A stretch of 64,000 bases of DNA from an uncultured Flavobacteriaceae bacterium. Lineage in GTDB: Bacteria > Bacteroidota > Bacteroidia > Flavobacteriales > Flavobacteriaceae. Below are positions 48,728-58,185 of this stretch, piece by piece. Positions within the stretch are counted from its first letter, which is position 1. The number at the start of each line of letters is the position of its first letter. The notes under the pieces are model-generated. The model saw only the letters and a list, made by a program, of their open reading frames with translations, was not told where the DNA came from and searched no databases. The stretch covers positions 186,001 through 250,000 of the forward strand of contig CAJIYH010000002.1 in assembly GCA_905181615.1 (NCBI GenBank), written 5' to 3'. A program made the position numbers and the translations under genes.

Positions 48728-48760
48728 AAAGGATAAACATTCACTGTTTATCCTTTTTTT
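48728..48760 (+). terminator. Terminator at the end of the ribosomal cluster
   Basis: AAAGGATAAACA (48728-48739) and TGTTTATCCTTT pair perfectly over 12 bp around a 5-base loop, then a T-run. It separates rplQ from carA. Confidence 0.93.
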
Positions 48761-48791
48761 ATGTTTATTTGTAAAAACTTTTATACCGTTT

Positions 48792-49886
48792 ATGAAGTAT
48801 CAAAAAAGAAATGAAGCTATAGTTTTACTAGCAGATGGGACAACTTTTTTTGGAAAATCAGTTGGGATTGAAGGAAGTGCTTTTGGAGAAATTTGTTTTA
48901 ACACTGGAATGACTGGTTATCAAGAGATTTTTACAGACCCCTCTTATTTCGGTCAGCTAATGGTTGCGGCAAATGCCCATATTGGTAACTACGGAACAAC
49001 TCCTTTAGACGACCAATCAGAATCAATCAAGATAGCTGGATTAATCTGCAAAAATTTTAGTTTTCAACACACAAGACCCATTGGAACATGTGACCTCTTG
49101 GAATATTTTAAAGCTCAAAATGTTGTGGCTATTTCTGACGTGGATACTCGAGCATTGGTTAGCTATATTAGAGATAATGGCGCCATGAATGCAGTGGTTA
49201 CAACCGAGGTTGATCGCATCGAAGAATTAAAGATTCAGCTGGCTGAACAACCTTCTATGGTTGGACTTGAGCTTGCCTCTAAAGTGTCGACAAAAGAACC
49301 CTATTTTTATGGAAATCCAGAGGCTAAATATAAAGTAGCTGCTGTGGATTTGGGAATAAAGAAAAGTATTCTAGATAACCTTGTGTTGCAAGATGTTTAT
49401 GTTAAAGTATTTCCTTACGACGCAACCTTCGAAGAATTAGAAGTATGGAAACCGAATGGATATTTTCTTTCGAATGGCCCAGGAGATCCAGAACCATTAG
49501 TTCATGCTCAGGCTCTTGCAAAAGAAATCATTAAACGTGATTTACCTTTGTTTGGGATCTGTTTAGGGCATCAAGTAATTGCAATTGCTAACGGCATATC
49601 CACATTCAAAATGTTTAATGGTCACCGTGGAATTAATCACCCGGTATTTAATATAGAAACAGGTAAAGGAGAAATTACTTCTCAAAATCATGGCTTTGCT
49701 GTTAATAGGGAAGAAGCTGAAAAGCATCCTGACATAGAGATTTCTCACGTTCATTTGAATGATAAGACAGTTGCAGGACTCAAAATGAACAATAAGAAAA
49801 CCTTTTCGGTGCAATATCACCCAGAAGCATCTCCTGGACCTAACGACTCCAAGTATTTATTCAGTAATTTTGCTCAAAATTTATAA
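48792..49886 (+). CDS. carA: Carbamoyl-phosphate synthase small subunit
   Basis: Releases ammonia from glutamine for carbamoyl phosphate, used in pyrimidine and arginine synthesis. 364 residues: an N-terminal interface domain (LADGTTFFGKSVG, FNTGMTGYQEIFTDPSY) and a class I glutamine amidotransferase domain with the catalytic triad visible as GICLGHQ (Cys) and QYHPEASPGP (His, Glu). The large subunit gene carB is not adjacent. Confidence 0.96.
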   Translation: MKYQKRNEAIVLLADGTTFFGKSVGIEGSAFGEICFNTGMTGYQEIFTDPSYFGQLMVAANAHIGNYGTTPLDDQSESIKIAGLICKNFSFQHTRPIGTCDLLEYFKAQNVVAISDVDTRALVSYIRDNGAMNAVVTTEVDRIEELKIQLAEQPSMVGLELASKVSTKEPYFYGNPEAKYKVAAVDLGIKKSILDNLVLQDVYVKVFPYDATFEELEVWKPNGYFLSNGPGDPEPLVHAQALAKEIIKRDLPLFGICLGHQVIAIANGISTFKMFNGHRGINHPVFNIETGKGEITSQNHGFAVNREEAEKHPDIEISHVHLNDKTVAGLKMNNKKTFSVQYHPEASPGPNDSKYLFSNFAQNL

Positions 49887-49891
49887 TTTAA

Positions 49892-51199
<1,308 letters not shown>

Positions 51200-51218
51200 T
51201 ATTTTATACAATAATTTT

Positions 51219-51246
51219 TAAAAGGGGCTTTATGCCCCTTTTTTTA
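51219..51246 (+). terminator. Terminator of eno
   Basis: AAAGGGGC (51221-51228) and GCCCCTTT form an 8-bp stem with a TTTAT loop and a T-run after it. Confidence 0.92.
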
Positions 51247-51269
51247 TTAAAAAATTCCTTAGAAATCCT

Positions 51270-51277
51270 TAAATTTG
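51270..51277 (+). promoter_or_regulatory. Candidate -7 box for gltA
   Basis: TAAATTTG, 22 bp before the gltA ATG and after the eno terminator, where a promoter is needed. No clear -33 TTG. Confidence 0.55.
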
Positions 51278-51299
51278 CAAACTCACAAAAACATATTCT

Positions 51300-52583
51300 A
51301 TGGAAGATTCTGTAAAACTTACCTATAAAAACGAAACATTTCAATTCCCTTTAGTTGGTGGAACAGAGAATGAATTAGGAATAGACATAAAGAACCTCAG
51401 AGCTTTAACGGGCCTCGTTACCCTGGATCCAGGATTTAAAAACTCGGGATCATGTGAGAGTGGAGTTACTTTTTTAGATGGTGAAAAAGGTATTTTGAAA
51501 TACAGAGGTTATTCGATTGAGGATTTGGCTAATGGTGCAGATTTTATTGAAGTAGCTTATTTATTAATTTTCGGAGAACTTCCAACTAAAGAACAATTAA
51601 TTAAATTTCAATCTGACATTAACGAGGAAGCTATTGTTGATGAAGATTTAAAAACAATATTAAAAAGTTTCCCCAAGACTGCTCACCCTATGGGAATCTT
51701 AGCTTCATTAACTTCTGCTCTTACCGCTTTCAATCCATCGTCTGTAGATGTTGGTTCGGAAAAAGAAATGTATGAAGCGATTGTAATTATTTTAGCTAAA
51801 TTTCCAGTTTTAGTTGCTTGGGCTCAACGTAAAGTTAAAGGACTTCCTTTAAATTATTATGACAGTAAATTATCTTACGTTGATAACGTAGCGCAGATGA
51901 TGTTTAAAAAGCCTACAGCAGATTATGTTTCGAGCCCTATAGTTACTCAAGCTCTAAATAAATTACTGATTTTACACGCCGATCATGAGCAAAACTGTTC
52001 TACATCAACCGTTCGTATTGTAGGATCTTCTCACGCAGGTTTGTTTGCATCTATTTCAGCTGGAATTTCTGCCCTCTGGGGACCACTTCACGGTGGAGCC
52101 AACCAAGCAGTTATTGAAATGCTCGAAGCGATTAAAGCAGATGGTGGAGATACTAAAAAATTTATGGCTAAAGCCAAAGATAAGAATGACCCTTTCCGAT
52201 TGATGGGGTTTGGTCACCGTGTTTATAAAAACTTTGATCCTCGTGCTAAAATAATTAAAGTAGCTGCTGACGAAGTTCTCAATGAACTTGGAATTGTAGA
52301 TCCTATTCTTGATATCGCAAAAGGATTAGAGCAAGAAGCTCTTTCTGATCCTTACTTTGTAGATCGTAAATTATATCCAAATGTAGATTTCTACTCCGGT
52401 ATTATTTACAGAGCCCTAGGGATACCTACCCAAATGTTTACTGTAATGTTTGCCTTAGGTCGTTTACCGGGTTGGATTGCTCAATGGCGCGAAATGAGAG
52501 AGAATAACGAGCCTATTGGTCGTCCAAGACAAATTTATACCGGCCCAACCAATAAAACGTTTAAAACAAGCTATAAGCGCTAA
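51300..52583 (+). CDS. gltA: Citrate synthase (type II)
   Basis: Condenses acetyl-CoA and oxaloacetate to enter the citric acid cycle. 427 residues, matching the long hexameric, NADH-sensitive type of Gram-negative bacteria. Catalytic residues lie in LHADHEQNCSTSTVR (His), PLHGGANQAV (His) and MGFGHRVYKNFDPRA (His and Arg), with the Asp in LYPNVDFYSG. It meets the SDR gene tail to tail with a 10-bp gap. Confidence 0.97.
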   Translation: MEDSVKLTYKNETFQFPLVGGTENELGIDIKNLRALTGLVTLDPGFKNSGSCESGVTFLDGEKGILKYRGYSIEDLANGADFIEVAYLLIFGELPTKEQLIKFQSDINEEAIVDEDLKTILKSFPKTAHPMGILASLTSALTAFNPSSVDVGSEKEMYEAIVIILAKFPVLVAWAQRKVKGLPLNYYDSKLSYVDNVAQMMFKKPTADYVSSPIVTQALNKLLILHADHEQNCSTSTVRIVGSSHAGLFASISAGISALWGPLHGGANQAVIEMLEAIKADGGDTKKFMAKAKDKNDPFRLMGFGHRVYKNFDPRAKIIKVAADEVLNELGIVDPILDIAKGLEQEALSDPYFVDRKLYPNVDFYSGIIYRALGIPTQMFTVMFALGRLPGWIAQWREMRENNEPIGRPRQIYTGPTNKTFKTSYKR

Positions 52584-52593
52584 TTAAGTCCAT

Positions 52594-54018
52594 TCATCGT
52601 TTGTGTGCAATGTTAATTATCATTCCTTTGAAAATAAAGTAATGAAATGGTACCAAAGTATACCAATACAATCTTCCCCATACTCCGCGCGGACGAAAGG
52701 TTGCAGTTTGATATAAGGTGTCTCCTTCAATTTTAAATTCAAGCCAAGCTTCTCCTGGTAGCTTCATTTCTGCATATAGCAATAACCGCTGTTCTTTTTT
52801 GTCTGCTAATAGAACCCGCCAAAAATCTAAGGAATCACCCGTAAATATTTTATCTGGATGAGTTCTCCCTCTTCGAAGTCCAACTCCACCAATTAATTGA
52901 TCTTGGTATCCTCTTAGTTTCCATAGCCAATTGGCATAATACCAACCCTGATCTCCTCCAATTTTCCAAAGGGAATTTAAAGTCAGTTCAGGATTTATAG
53001 AATTGATTTTCTGAGCGTCTTTTAAGACTCCAAATTTAGGAACCTGAATATACTTCTGGAGATCTTTAGGGAGCCTTCCACTCACCATACTATCTTTCCA
53101 GCTGCTTATTACCGAATTCTGCTCTATCTTATTAAATGCCATTTCTATGGCTTCGACATAGGTGTAAGGCTTAATATTTAAAATAGTTTGGAGTCGTGTG
53201 TCTTTAGCAACAACTTCCATTTTCATGCTATTTACTAATTGAACTGCTAGGGGGTATGAGGTAGAGGTTACAAAATGTAGCCAGTAAGAAGAAAGTCTAG
53301 GCGTCATGATTGGAATGATCCAAATCCAATTTTTAAAACCGCGAGTTCGGGCATATAGATGGAGCATTTCTTTGTAGGTCAATACATTAGGCCCCCCAAT
53401 ATCAAAAGCATCATTTAGACATTTGGGGTGAAGCAAAACACCCATCAAAAATTCCATTACCGTTCTGATTGCTAAAGGTTGAGATTTAGTTTTAACCCAT
53501 TTTGGTGTAATCATGAAAGGGAGCTTTTCGCATAAATCTCTGATGATTTCAAAGGATGCACTTCCAGACCCTACTATAATTCCTGCTCTTAAAACCGTTA
53601 GGTTGAACGAAGCATTTTCTAATAATTGTTCTACATTTTTTCGGGAGCGTAAATGTTTGGATAGATTTTGATCATTAACAATTCCACTTAAATAAATGAC
53701 TTGCTTCACTTTTGTTTTCTCAATTAAAGAACAAAAATTCACCGCACATTTATCTTCTAGTTCTTCAAAATCCCCTTGAGAAGAGGACATGGAGTGAAGT
53801 AAGTAATATGCAGCATCAATGTCTGTAGGAATTGGATCTGTTTTTTTAATATCAGAAAAGTCAATGGTTATGATTTTTATTTTACTCATAACATCTTGAG
53901 TAACCGATAGTCTTTTGGGGTCACGAACTGCGCAGATTACCTCATGACCAGCATCGAGTAATTGCGGAAGCAAGCGCATTCCAATATACCCATTGGCTCC
54001 AGTTAATAGAATTTTCAT
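52594..54018 (-). CDS. NAD(P)-binding SDR-family protein with C-terminal DUF2867
   Basis: 474 residues. The N-terminal two thirds is an extended/atypical short-chain dehydrogenase fold: LLTGANGYIGMRLLPQLLDAG (nucleotide loop) and VIYLSGIVND. The C-terminal 150 residues (from about 320) match DUF2867 and end in a hydrophobic, aromatic segment (GRLYWYTLVPFHYFIFKGM), probably membrane-associated. The combination is widespread in Bacteroidota; the substrate is unknown. The conserved Tyr-x3-Lys of classical SDRs is not obvious, so an isomerase or binding role is possible. It follows the unknown gene at 54031 by 12 bp on the same strand. Confidence 0.85.
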   Translation of the reverse strand: MKILLTGANGYIGMRLLPQLLDAGHEVICAVRDPKRLSVTQDVMSKIKIITIDFSDIKKTDPIPTDIDAAYYLLHSMSSSQGDFEELEDKCAVNFCSLIEKTKVKQVIYLSGIVNDQNLSKHLRSRKNVEQLLENASFNLTVLRAGIIVGSGSASFEIIRDLCEKLPFMITPKWVKTKSQPLAIRTVMEFLMGVLLHPKCLNDAFDIGGPNVLTYKEMLHLYARTRGFKNWIWIIPIMTPRLSSYWLHFVTSTSYPLAVQLVNSMKMEVVAKDTRLQTILNIKPYTYVEAIEMAFNKIEQNSVISSWKDSMVSGRLPKDLQKYIQVPKFGVLKDAQKINSINPELTLNSLWKIGGDQGWYYANWLWKLRGYQDQLIGGVGLRRGRTHPDKIFTGDSLDFWRVLLADKKEQRLLLYAEMKLPGEAWLEFKIEGDTLYQTATFRPRGVWGRLYWYTLVPFHYFIFKGMIINIAHKR

Positions 54019-54030
54019 AATAATAGTGTT

Positions 54031-54456
54031 TTATAGTTCTTCAAGAGGTGTCGGCAAAGCGTCTATTTTTTGCTGATTTATTTTCTTAAAATATTGATGA
54101 GTACTTTTTTCGAATGCTCCTACTTTAATGCAAAAGTGATCTTTATAAATTGAATACTCATTTGCTTTACCTTTATAAATTTTTAATTTATAATATGGAA
54201 TTACGAGACCGTAAGTCTCCAAAAGACTCCTAAAACGAATAATAATTCCATTGGGCCGCAATTCAATATTACAATTATCACTGTTATTATCTAATACTAA
54301 CAGGTTGTGGATATCAATTGAGGCGTGGGTTATTGAAAGTTTAGAAGAGCCTATACCCCCTATTTTCCAGCGTTCTATGAGCGAAAAAGGCGGACCAACC
54401 TCCTTGTCGATTTGTTCTTTTATTTTGCGATCGTTATAGGAAACATTTAAAAGCAT
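54031..54456 (-). CDS. Protein of unknown function
   Basis: 141 residues, no signal peptide and no membrane helix, so probably cytoplasmic. Alternating beta segments (SKLSITHASIDIHNLLVLD, IELRPNGIIIRFRS, LVIPYYKLKIYKGKANEYSI) suggest a PH-like or small beta-barrel fold, but I do not recognise the family. It lies 12 bp upstream of the SDR/DUF2867 gene, probably in one operon, and diverges from argS. Confidence 0.6.
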   Translation of the reverse strand: MLLNVSYNDRKIKEQIDKEVGPPFSLIERWKIGGIGSSKLSITHASIDIHNLLVLDNNSDNCNIELRPNGIIIRFRSLLETYGLVIPYYKLKIYKGKANEYSIYKDHFCIKVGAFEKSTHQYFKKINQQKIDALPTPLEEL

Positions 54457-54512
54457 TTTTTCCTTTAAATATAATGGATATCTATTAGACCGAATAATTT
54501 GTACATAATAAT

Positions 54513-54520
54513 TATATTTG
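54513..54520 (+). promoter_or_regulatory. Candidate -7 box for argS
   Basis: TATATTTG, 13 bp before the argS ATG; the leader would be only a few bases. -33 element not identified. Confidence 0.45.
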
Positions 54521-54533
54521 CCGAAATTGATTT

Positions 54534-56315
54534 ATGAACTCGATCTCCACGCAACTCGTGCCCACTTTAGAGAAGATTATCCAAGAAACCTTTGATGCAT
54601 CGATTGCTACATTCGAATTTCAAGCAACACGTAAGGAGTTTGATGGCGACATAACACTGGTTGTCTTTGCTTTACTGCGAACGATTAAGGGTAATCCTAC
54701 GCAAATAGGAGAGGCTATCGGTAAAGAACTTGTAAAGCAATTAGAATGGGTCATTGGGTATAATGCTGTGAAAGGTTTTTTAAATATAGAAATAGCAGAT
54801 GCTTTTTTTATAAATGAACTAGACCGCATTAGTTCTTCAGCAAATTATGGAACTGTAGCTTTAACAGATACGAGTCCAACCGTATTAGTAGAATATTCAT
54901 CTCCAAACACGAATAAGCCGCTTCATTTAGGTCACGTTCGAAATAACCTTTTGGGCTATTCTGTAGCCAACATACTAGAAGCTAGTGGAAATAAAGTTGT
55001 AAAAACTCAGATTATAAATGACCGAGGAATTCATATATGTAAGTCCATGGTTGCTTGGCAGGATTTTGGAAACGGAGAAACTCCAGATTCAACTGGTTTA
55101 AAAGGAGATAAGCTGGTGGGGAATTATTATGTTTTATTTGATAAAAAATATAAAGAAGAAATCGCCAATTTAATTGGCCAAGGAAAAACAGAAGAAGAGG
55201 CTAAGTCCGATGCCCCCTTGTTTGTAAAGGCTCAGCAAATGTTACGTTTATGGGAGGCTGGGGACCAAGATGTAGTTTCTATGTGGAAAACAATGAACTC
55301 TTGGGTTTATAAAGGTTTTGAGGCTACATATCAAGCAATGGGAGTTTCTTTTGATTCGTATTATTATGAAAGTGAAACCTATTTATTAGGAAAAGACTTA
55401 ATCGAAGATGGATTGTCTCGCTCTATATTTTATAAAAAAGAAGACGGTTCTGTTTGGGTCGATCTTTCTGACGAAGGTTTGGATGAAAAATTACTATTGC
55501 GTTCCGATGGAACTGCGGTATATATGACCCAAGACTTAGGAACTGCATTACAGCGATACCGAGACAACCCAACTATGACTGGCTTGGTTTATACGGTAGG
55601 AAATGAGCAAGACTATCATTTTCAGGTGTTGTTTTTAGTTCTAAAAAAACTCGGTTACGACTGGGCACAATCTCTATTTCATTTGAGTTATGGAATGGTA
55701 GATTTACCTGAGGGTAAAATGAAAAGTCGTGAAGGGACTGTAGTTGATGCCGATGATTTGATGGTCGAAATGCAACAAACTGCACAATCAATAGCAGAAG
55801 ATTTAGGCAAATTAGACGGCCTTTCATCAGACGAGAAATCTTCTTTATACCAGTCTATTGGAATGGGAGCTTTGAAGTATTTTATTTTAAAAGTTGATCC
55901 AAAAAAACGTATTCTATTTGATCCTAAAAGTTCGGTAGATTTCGCAGGAAATACAGGGCCTTTTATACAATATACCTATGCGCGAATACAGTCGATTTTA
56001 AGAAAAGCAGATCAAGATCAACACAAATTAGATTCACAACTAATTTTAGATCCTCGTGAAAAAGAAATAATTAAACATTTAATGGTGTACCCCAGTATAA
56101 TTCAGCAAGCGGCAAAAGCATATAGTCCCGCTGTTGTTGCTAACTATAGCTATGACCTTGTAAAACTATTTAATTCGTTCTATCAGAATTTATCTATTCT
56201 AGGAGAAACAGAAGGCTCTATCAAAGCGTTACGCGTTAGTTTGTCTACTGAAGTCTCAAGTGTTCTTAAGGATTCGCTAGCCTTGTTGGGTATTCAAGCA
56301 CCAAGTAAAATGTAA
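54534..56315 (+). CDS. argS: Arginyl-tRNA synthetase
   Basis: Charges tRNA-Arg, one species of which (anticodon UCG) is encoded at 852-925. 593 residues: an N-terminal additional domain (about 1-110), the class I catalytic domain with SSPNTNKPLHLGHVRNNLLG (HIGH motif as HLGH) and GKMKSREGT in place of KMSKS, and a helical anticodon-binding domain with GNTGPFIQYTYARIQSILRK. Length is normal. Confidence 0.97.
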   Translation: MNSISTQLVPTLEKIIQETFDASIATFEFQATRKEFDGDITLVVFALLRTIKGNPTQIGEAIGKELVKQLEWVIGYNAVKGFLNIEIADAFFINELDRISSSANYGTVALTDTSPTVLVEYSSPNTNKPLHLGHVRNNLLGYSVANILEASGNKVVKTQIINDRGIHICKSMVAWQDFGNGETPDSTGLKGDKLVGNYYVLFDKKYKEEIANLIGQGKTEEEAKSDAPLFVKAQQMLRLWEAGDQDVVSMWKTMNSWVYKGFEATYQAMGVSFDSYYYESETYLLGKDLIEDGLSRSIFYKKEDGSVWVDLSDEGLDEKLLLRSDGTAVYMTQDLGTALQRYRDNPTMTGLVYTVGNEQDYHFQVLFLVLKKLGYDWAQSLFHLSYGMVDLPEGKMKSREGTVVDADDLMVEMQQTAQSIAEDLGKLDGLSSDEKSSLYQSIGMGALKYFILKVDPKKRILFDPKSSVDFAGNTGPFIQYTYARIQSILRKADQDQHKLDSQLILDPREKEIIKHLMVYPSIIQQAAKAYSPAVVANYSYDLVKLFNSFYQNLSILGETEGSIKALRVSLSTEVSSVLKDSLALLGIQAPSKM

Positions 56316-56334
56316 AATAATTTAAAACTGAAGC

Positions 56335-56366
56335 ACAAAAAACCGCTCAGTTGAGCGGTTTTTTTA
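56335..56366. terminator. Bidirectional terminator between argS and proteorhodopsin
   Basis: CCGCTC (56343-56348) and GAGCGG (56353-56358), extended by A-T pairs, with an AGTT loop and A-run/T-run flanks. Serves both convergent genes. Confidence 0.92.
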
Positions 56367-56392
56367 TACATAAATTATAATGTAGAAGTCAA

Positions 56393-57127
56393 TTATTTAG
56401 AATCTACAGCTAGTTGATATACTACTAAACCGAAACCGATTTTATTGATAGCATCACCAATGTTATAAATAACATCCATATTTAAGCCAAAATCTCCAAC
56501 AAATGAATACCATTGACCATCAGCAGTACCTGCCATGTATCCGATAGGGTAAATAGCCCATCCTACGAGTACAAACCAGCATAGTGTTTTGTGAGCTTTT
56601 TCAACGGATCCACCAGCAGATTGTGCTAATTTTGCAGCTCCACCCATCCATATTTCATAAACTATTACAAAATAAGCGATACCTGAGATAAGACCCCAAA
56701 TTGTTGGTCCCGATCCATCTGTGTAGACAGCTTCTCCAAAGTAACCTGTTACAAGCATAACAACCGATAGGAATATCAATTTCCACATTAGGCTTTTGGT
56801 TGCACCTGCAGCTCTAAGAATTAAATAGAACTCAACGCACATCAACGGCACAGTAAGCACCCAATCTACATATCTAAAGAATGTAGGTGACTCTCCAAAG
56901 TTTGCCCAGTAGTCTCGCATGTACCAGTAATGAACAGCAGCGATGAATGTAATTAGACCTGAAATTAAAATTGAGGTTCTCCATTTACTATCAAATGAAT
57001 TCATTGAAAGAAAGAAAAAAGCAGATGCAGCCATCATTGCCATACACCCTACAAAGAAAGTAAAGCCTACATAATCAGTTGCAGCCATCTTTTTAGCTTC
57101 TAAAATTACGCTTAAAAAATTTTCCAT
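56393..57127 (-). CDS. Proteorhodopsin, green-absorbing proton pump type
   Basis: 244 residues with seven membrane helices. RYVDWVLTVPLMCVEFY contains the proton acceptor D88 (D97 in reference proteorhodopsin), T92, and the donor E99 (E108), giving the DTE pattern of an outward proton pump rather than a sodium (NDQ) or chloride (NTQ) pump. M96 at the spectral-tuning position 105 indicates green absorption. K229 in DAINKIGFGLV binds retinal, and H66 in AAVHYWYM is the His that pairs with the acceptor. Light energy would be turned into a proton gradient in the inner membrane. The retinal-forming blh gene is divergent next door. No exact TAnnTTTG lies upstream; TAAATTTA at 57158-57165 is the nearest. 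Confidence 0.97.
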   Translation of the reverse strand: MENFLSVILEAKKMAATDYVGFTFFVGCMAMMAASAFFFLSMNSFDSKWRTSILISGLITFIAAVHYWYMRDYWANFGESPTFFRYVDWVLTVPLMCVEFYLILRAAGATKSLMWKLIFLSVVMLVTGYFGEAVYTDGSGPTIWGLISGIAYFVIVYEIWMGGAAKLAQSAGGSVEKAHKTLCWFVLVGWAIYPIGYMAGTADGQWYSFVGDFGLNMDVIYNIGDAINKIGFGLVVYQLAVDSK

Positions 57128-57189
57128 AATTAAATTATTTATTTGTTTTTGTTTGAGTAAATTTATATAAAAATATATTACTTACTATA

Positions 57190-57197
57190 TATATTTG
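57190..57197 (+). promoter_or_regulatory. Candidate -7 box for blh
   Basis: TATATTTG on the plus strand, 31 bp before the TTG start of blh and touching a 14-bp palindrome. -33 element not seen. Confidence 0.5.
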
Positions 57198-57210
57198 ATA
57201 AAATTTTATC
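57197..57210. promoter_or_regulatory. 14-bp perfect palindrome at the blh start of transcription
   Basis: GATAAAATTTTATC reads the same on both strands and begins on the last base of the -7 box, so it would cover positions about +1. Such placement suits a repressor operator. AT-rich surroundings make chance palindromes more likely, so this is only a candidate. Confidence 0.4.
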
Positions 57211-57228
57211 TTAAAAATTAATAATTCC

Positions 57229-58116
57229 TTGATTTTAATCAGAAAGTTAGATCGATTTAATATTTTTTTAACAGTTTTTTTAATTGCCCTAGGGTCTTTC
57301 ATAAGTACAATTTTAGCCGATTATCTTGCTTTGACTTTAATTTTCACTGCAGGATTAATTCACGGAGCGAACGACATTCGCTTACTTCAAAAAAAATATC
57401 AGAATACCCGGATTAAGTTTTTTATTTTACTTCTTTACCTATACATTCTTGTTGTTATTCTGGGTGCTGTTCTTTTTTTCTATATTCCCTCGGGTGCATT
57501 AATATTTTTTATTCTGTTTAGTGGTTTTCATTTTGGGCAACAGCATTGGTCTTCTTATCCTAACATGAACAATAAAGATTCACTTTTTAAGCAATTGGGG
57601 TTTACTGTATATGGGTTGCTTATTTTTAGCCTGTTGTTCAGCCTTCAAATAAGTGAAGTAAACTCTGTGATTAAAGATATCACGGGATTTGAATTCAGGA
57701 AAGAGTTTTATTATTATAGTACTCTTTTATTGACTTTGAGTTTTTGTATACTTTCTTTTTTTCTTCCTATTAGCTTAAAAATATTTTTTAAAGAAGTATT
57801 GTCCTTGCTGTTACTTTCGGCTTTATTCTGGTCAACGAGTCTTTTATTTTCATTTGCAGTTTATTTTGTCTTTTGGCATAGTATTCCGTCAATTCAAGAT
57901 CAGCTGATGTATTTAGATGGAGAGGTTACTCTTAAAACCGTATTAGGTTATATCAAGTCCTCACTTGTTTATTGGGTTTTATCTTTGATTGGCTTGTTTT
58001 TATTCTACTTCTATATGGACATCCAATCTGAATATTTCATTCCTTTGTTTTTCTCTTTTCTTGCTGCGATTACTTTCCCTCATACGGTCGTTATTGGAAT
58101 GCTTAAATCAGAATAA
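57229..58116 (+). CDS. blh: Brp/Blh-family beta-carotene 15,15'-dioxygenase
   Basis: Splits beta-carotene into two retinals, the chromophore for the adjacent proteorhodopsin. 295 residues, about eight membrane helices. The family histidines that hold iron are visible: LIHGANDI, GFHFGQQHW, FWHSIPS and FPHTVVIG. There is no suitable ATG before residue about 115, so a TTG at 57229 is the best start; an unusual initiation codon may keep its level low. Divergent from proteorhodopsin with a shared 101-bp control region. Genes for carotene synthesis are not in the window. Confidence 0.93.
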   Translation: MILIRKLDRFNIFLTVFLIALGSFISTILADYLALTLIFTAGLIHGANDIRLLQKKYQNTRIKFFILLLYLYILVVILGAVLFFYIPSGALIFFILFSGFHFGQQHWSSYPNMNNKDSLFKQLGFTVYGLLIFSLLFSLQISEVNSVIKDITGFEFRKEFYYYSTLLLTLSFCILSFFLPISLKIFFKEVLSLLLLSALFWSTSLLFSFAVYFVFWHSIPSIQDQLMYLDGEVTLKTVLGYIKSSLVYWVLSLIGLFLFYFYMDIQSEYFIPLFFSFLAAITFPHTVVIGMLKSE

Positions 58117-58158
58117 AATTCTACTTTATAATCTTTCTCCAATTCCCCGAAAAAAAAG

Positions 58159-58166
58159 TAAATTTG
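58159..58166 (+). promoter_or_regulatory. Candidate -7 box for ffh
   Basis: TAAATTTG, 19 bp before the ffh ATG. Confidence 0.45.
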
Positions 58167-58185
58167 TGTTTATAAATGTATATTC

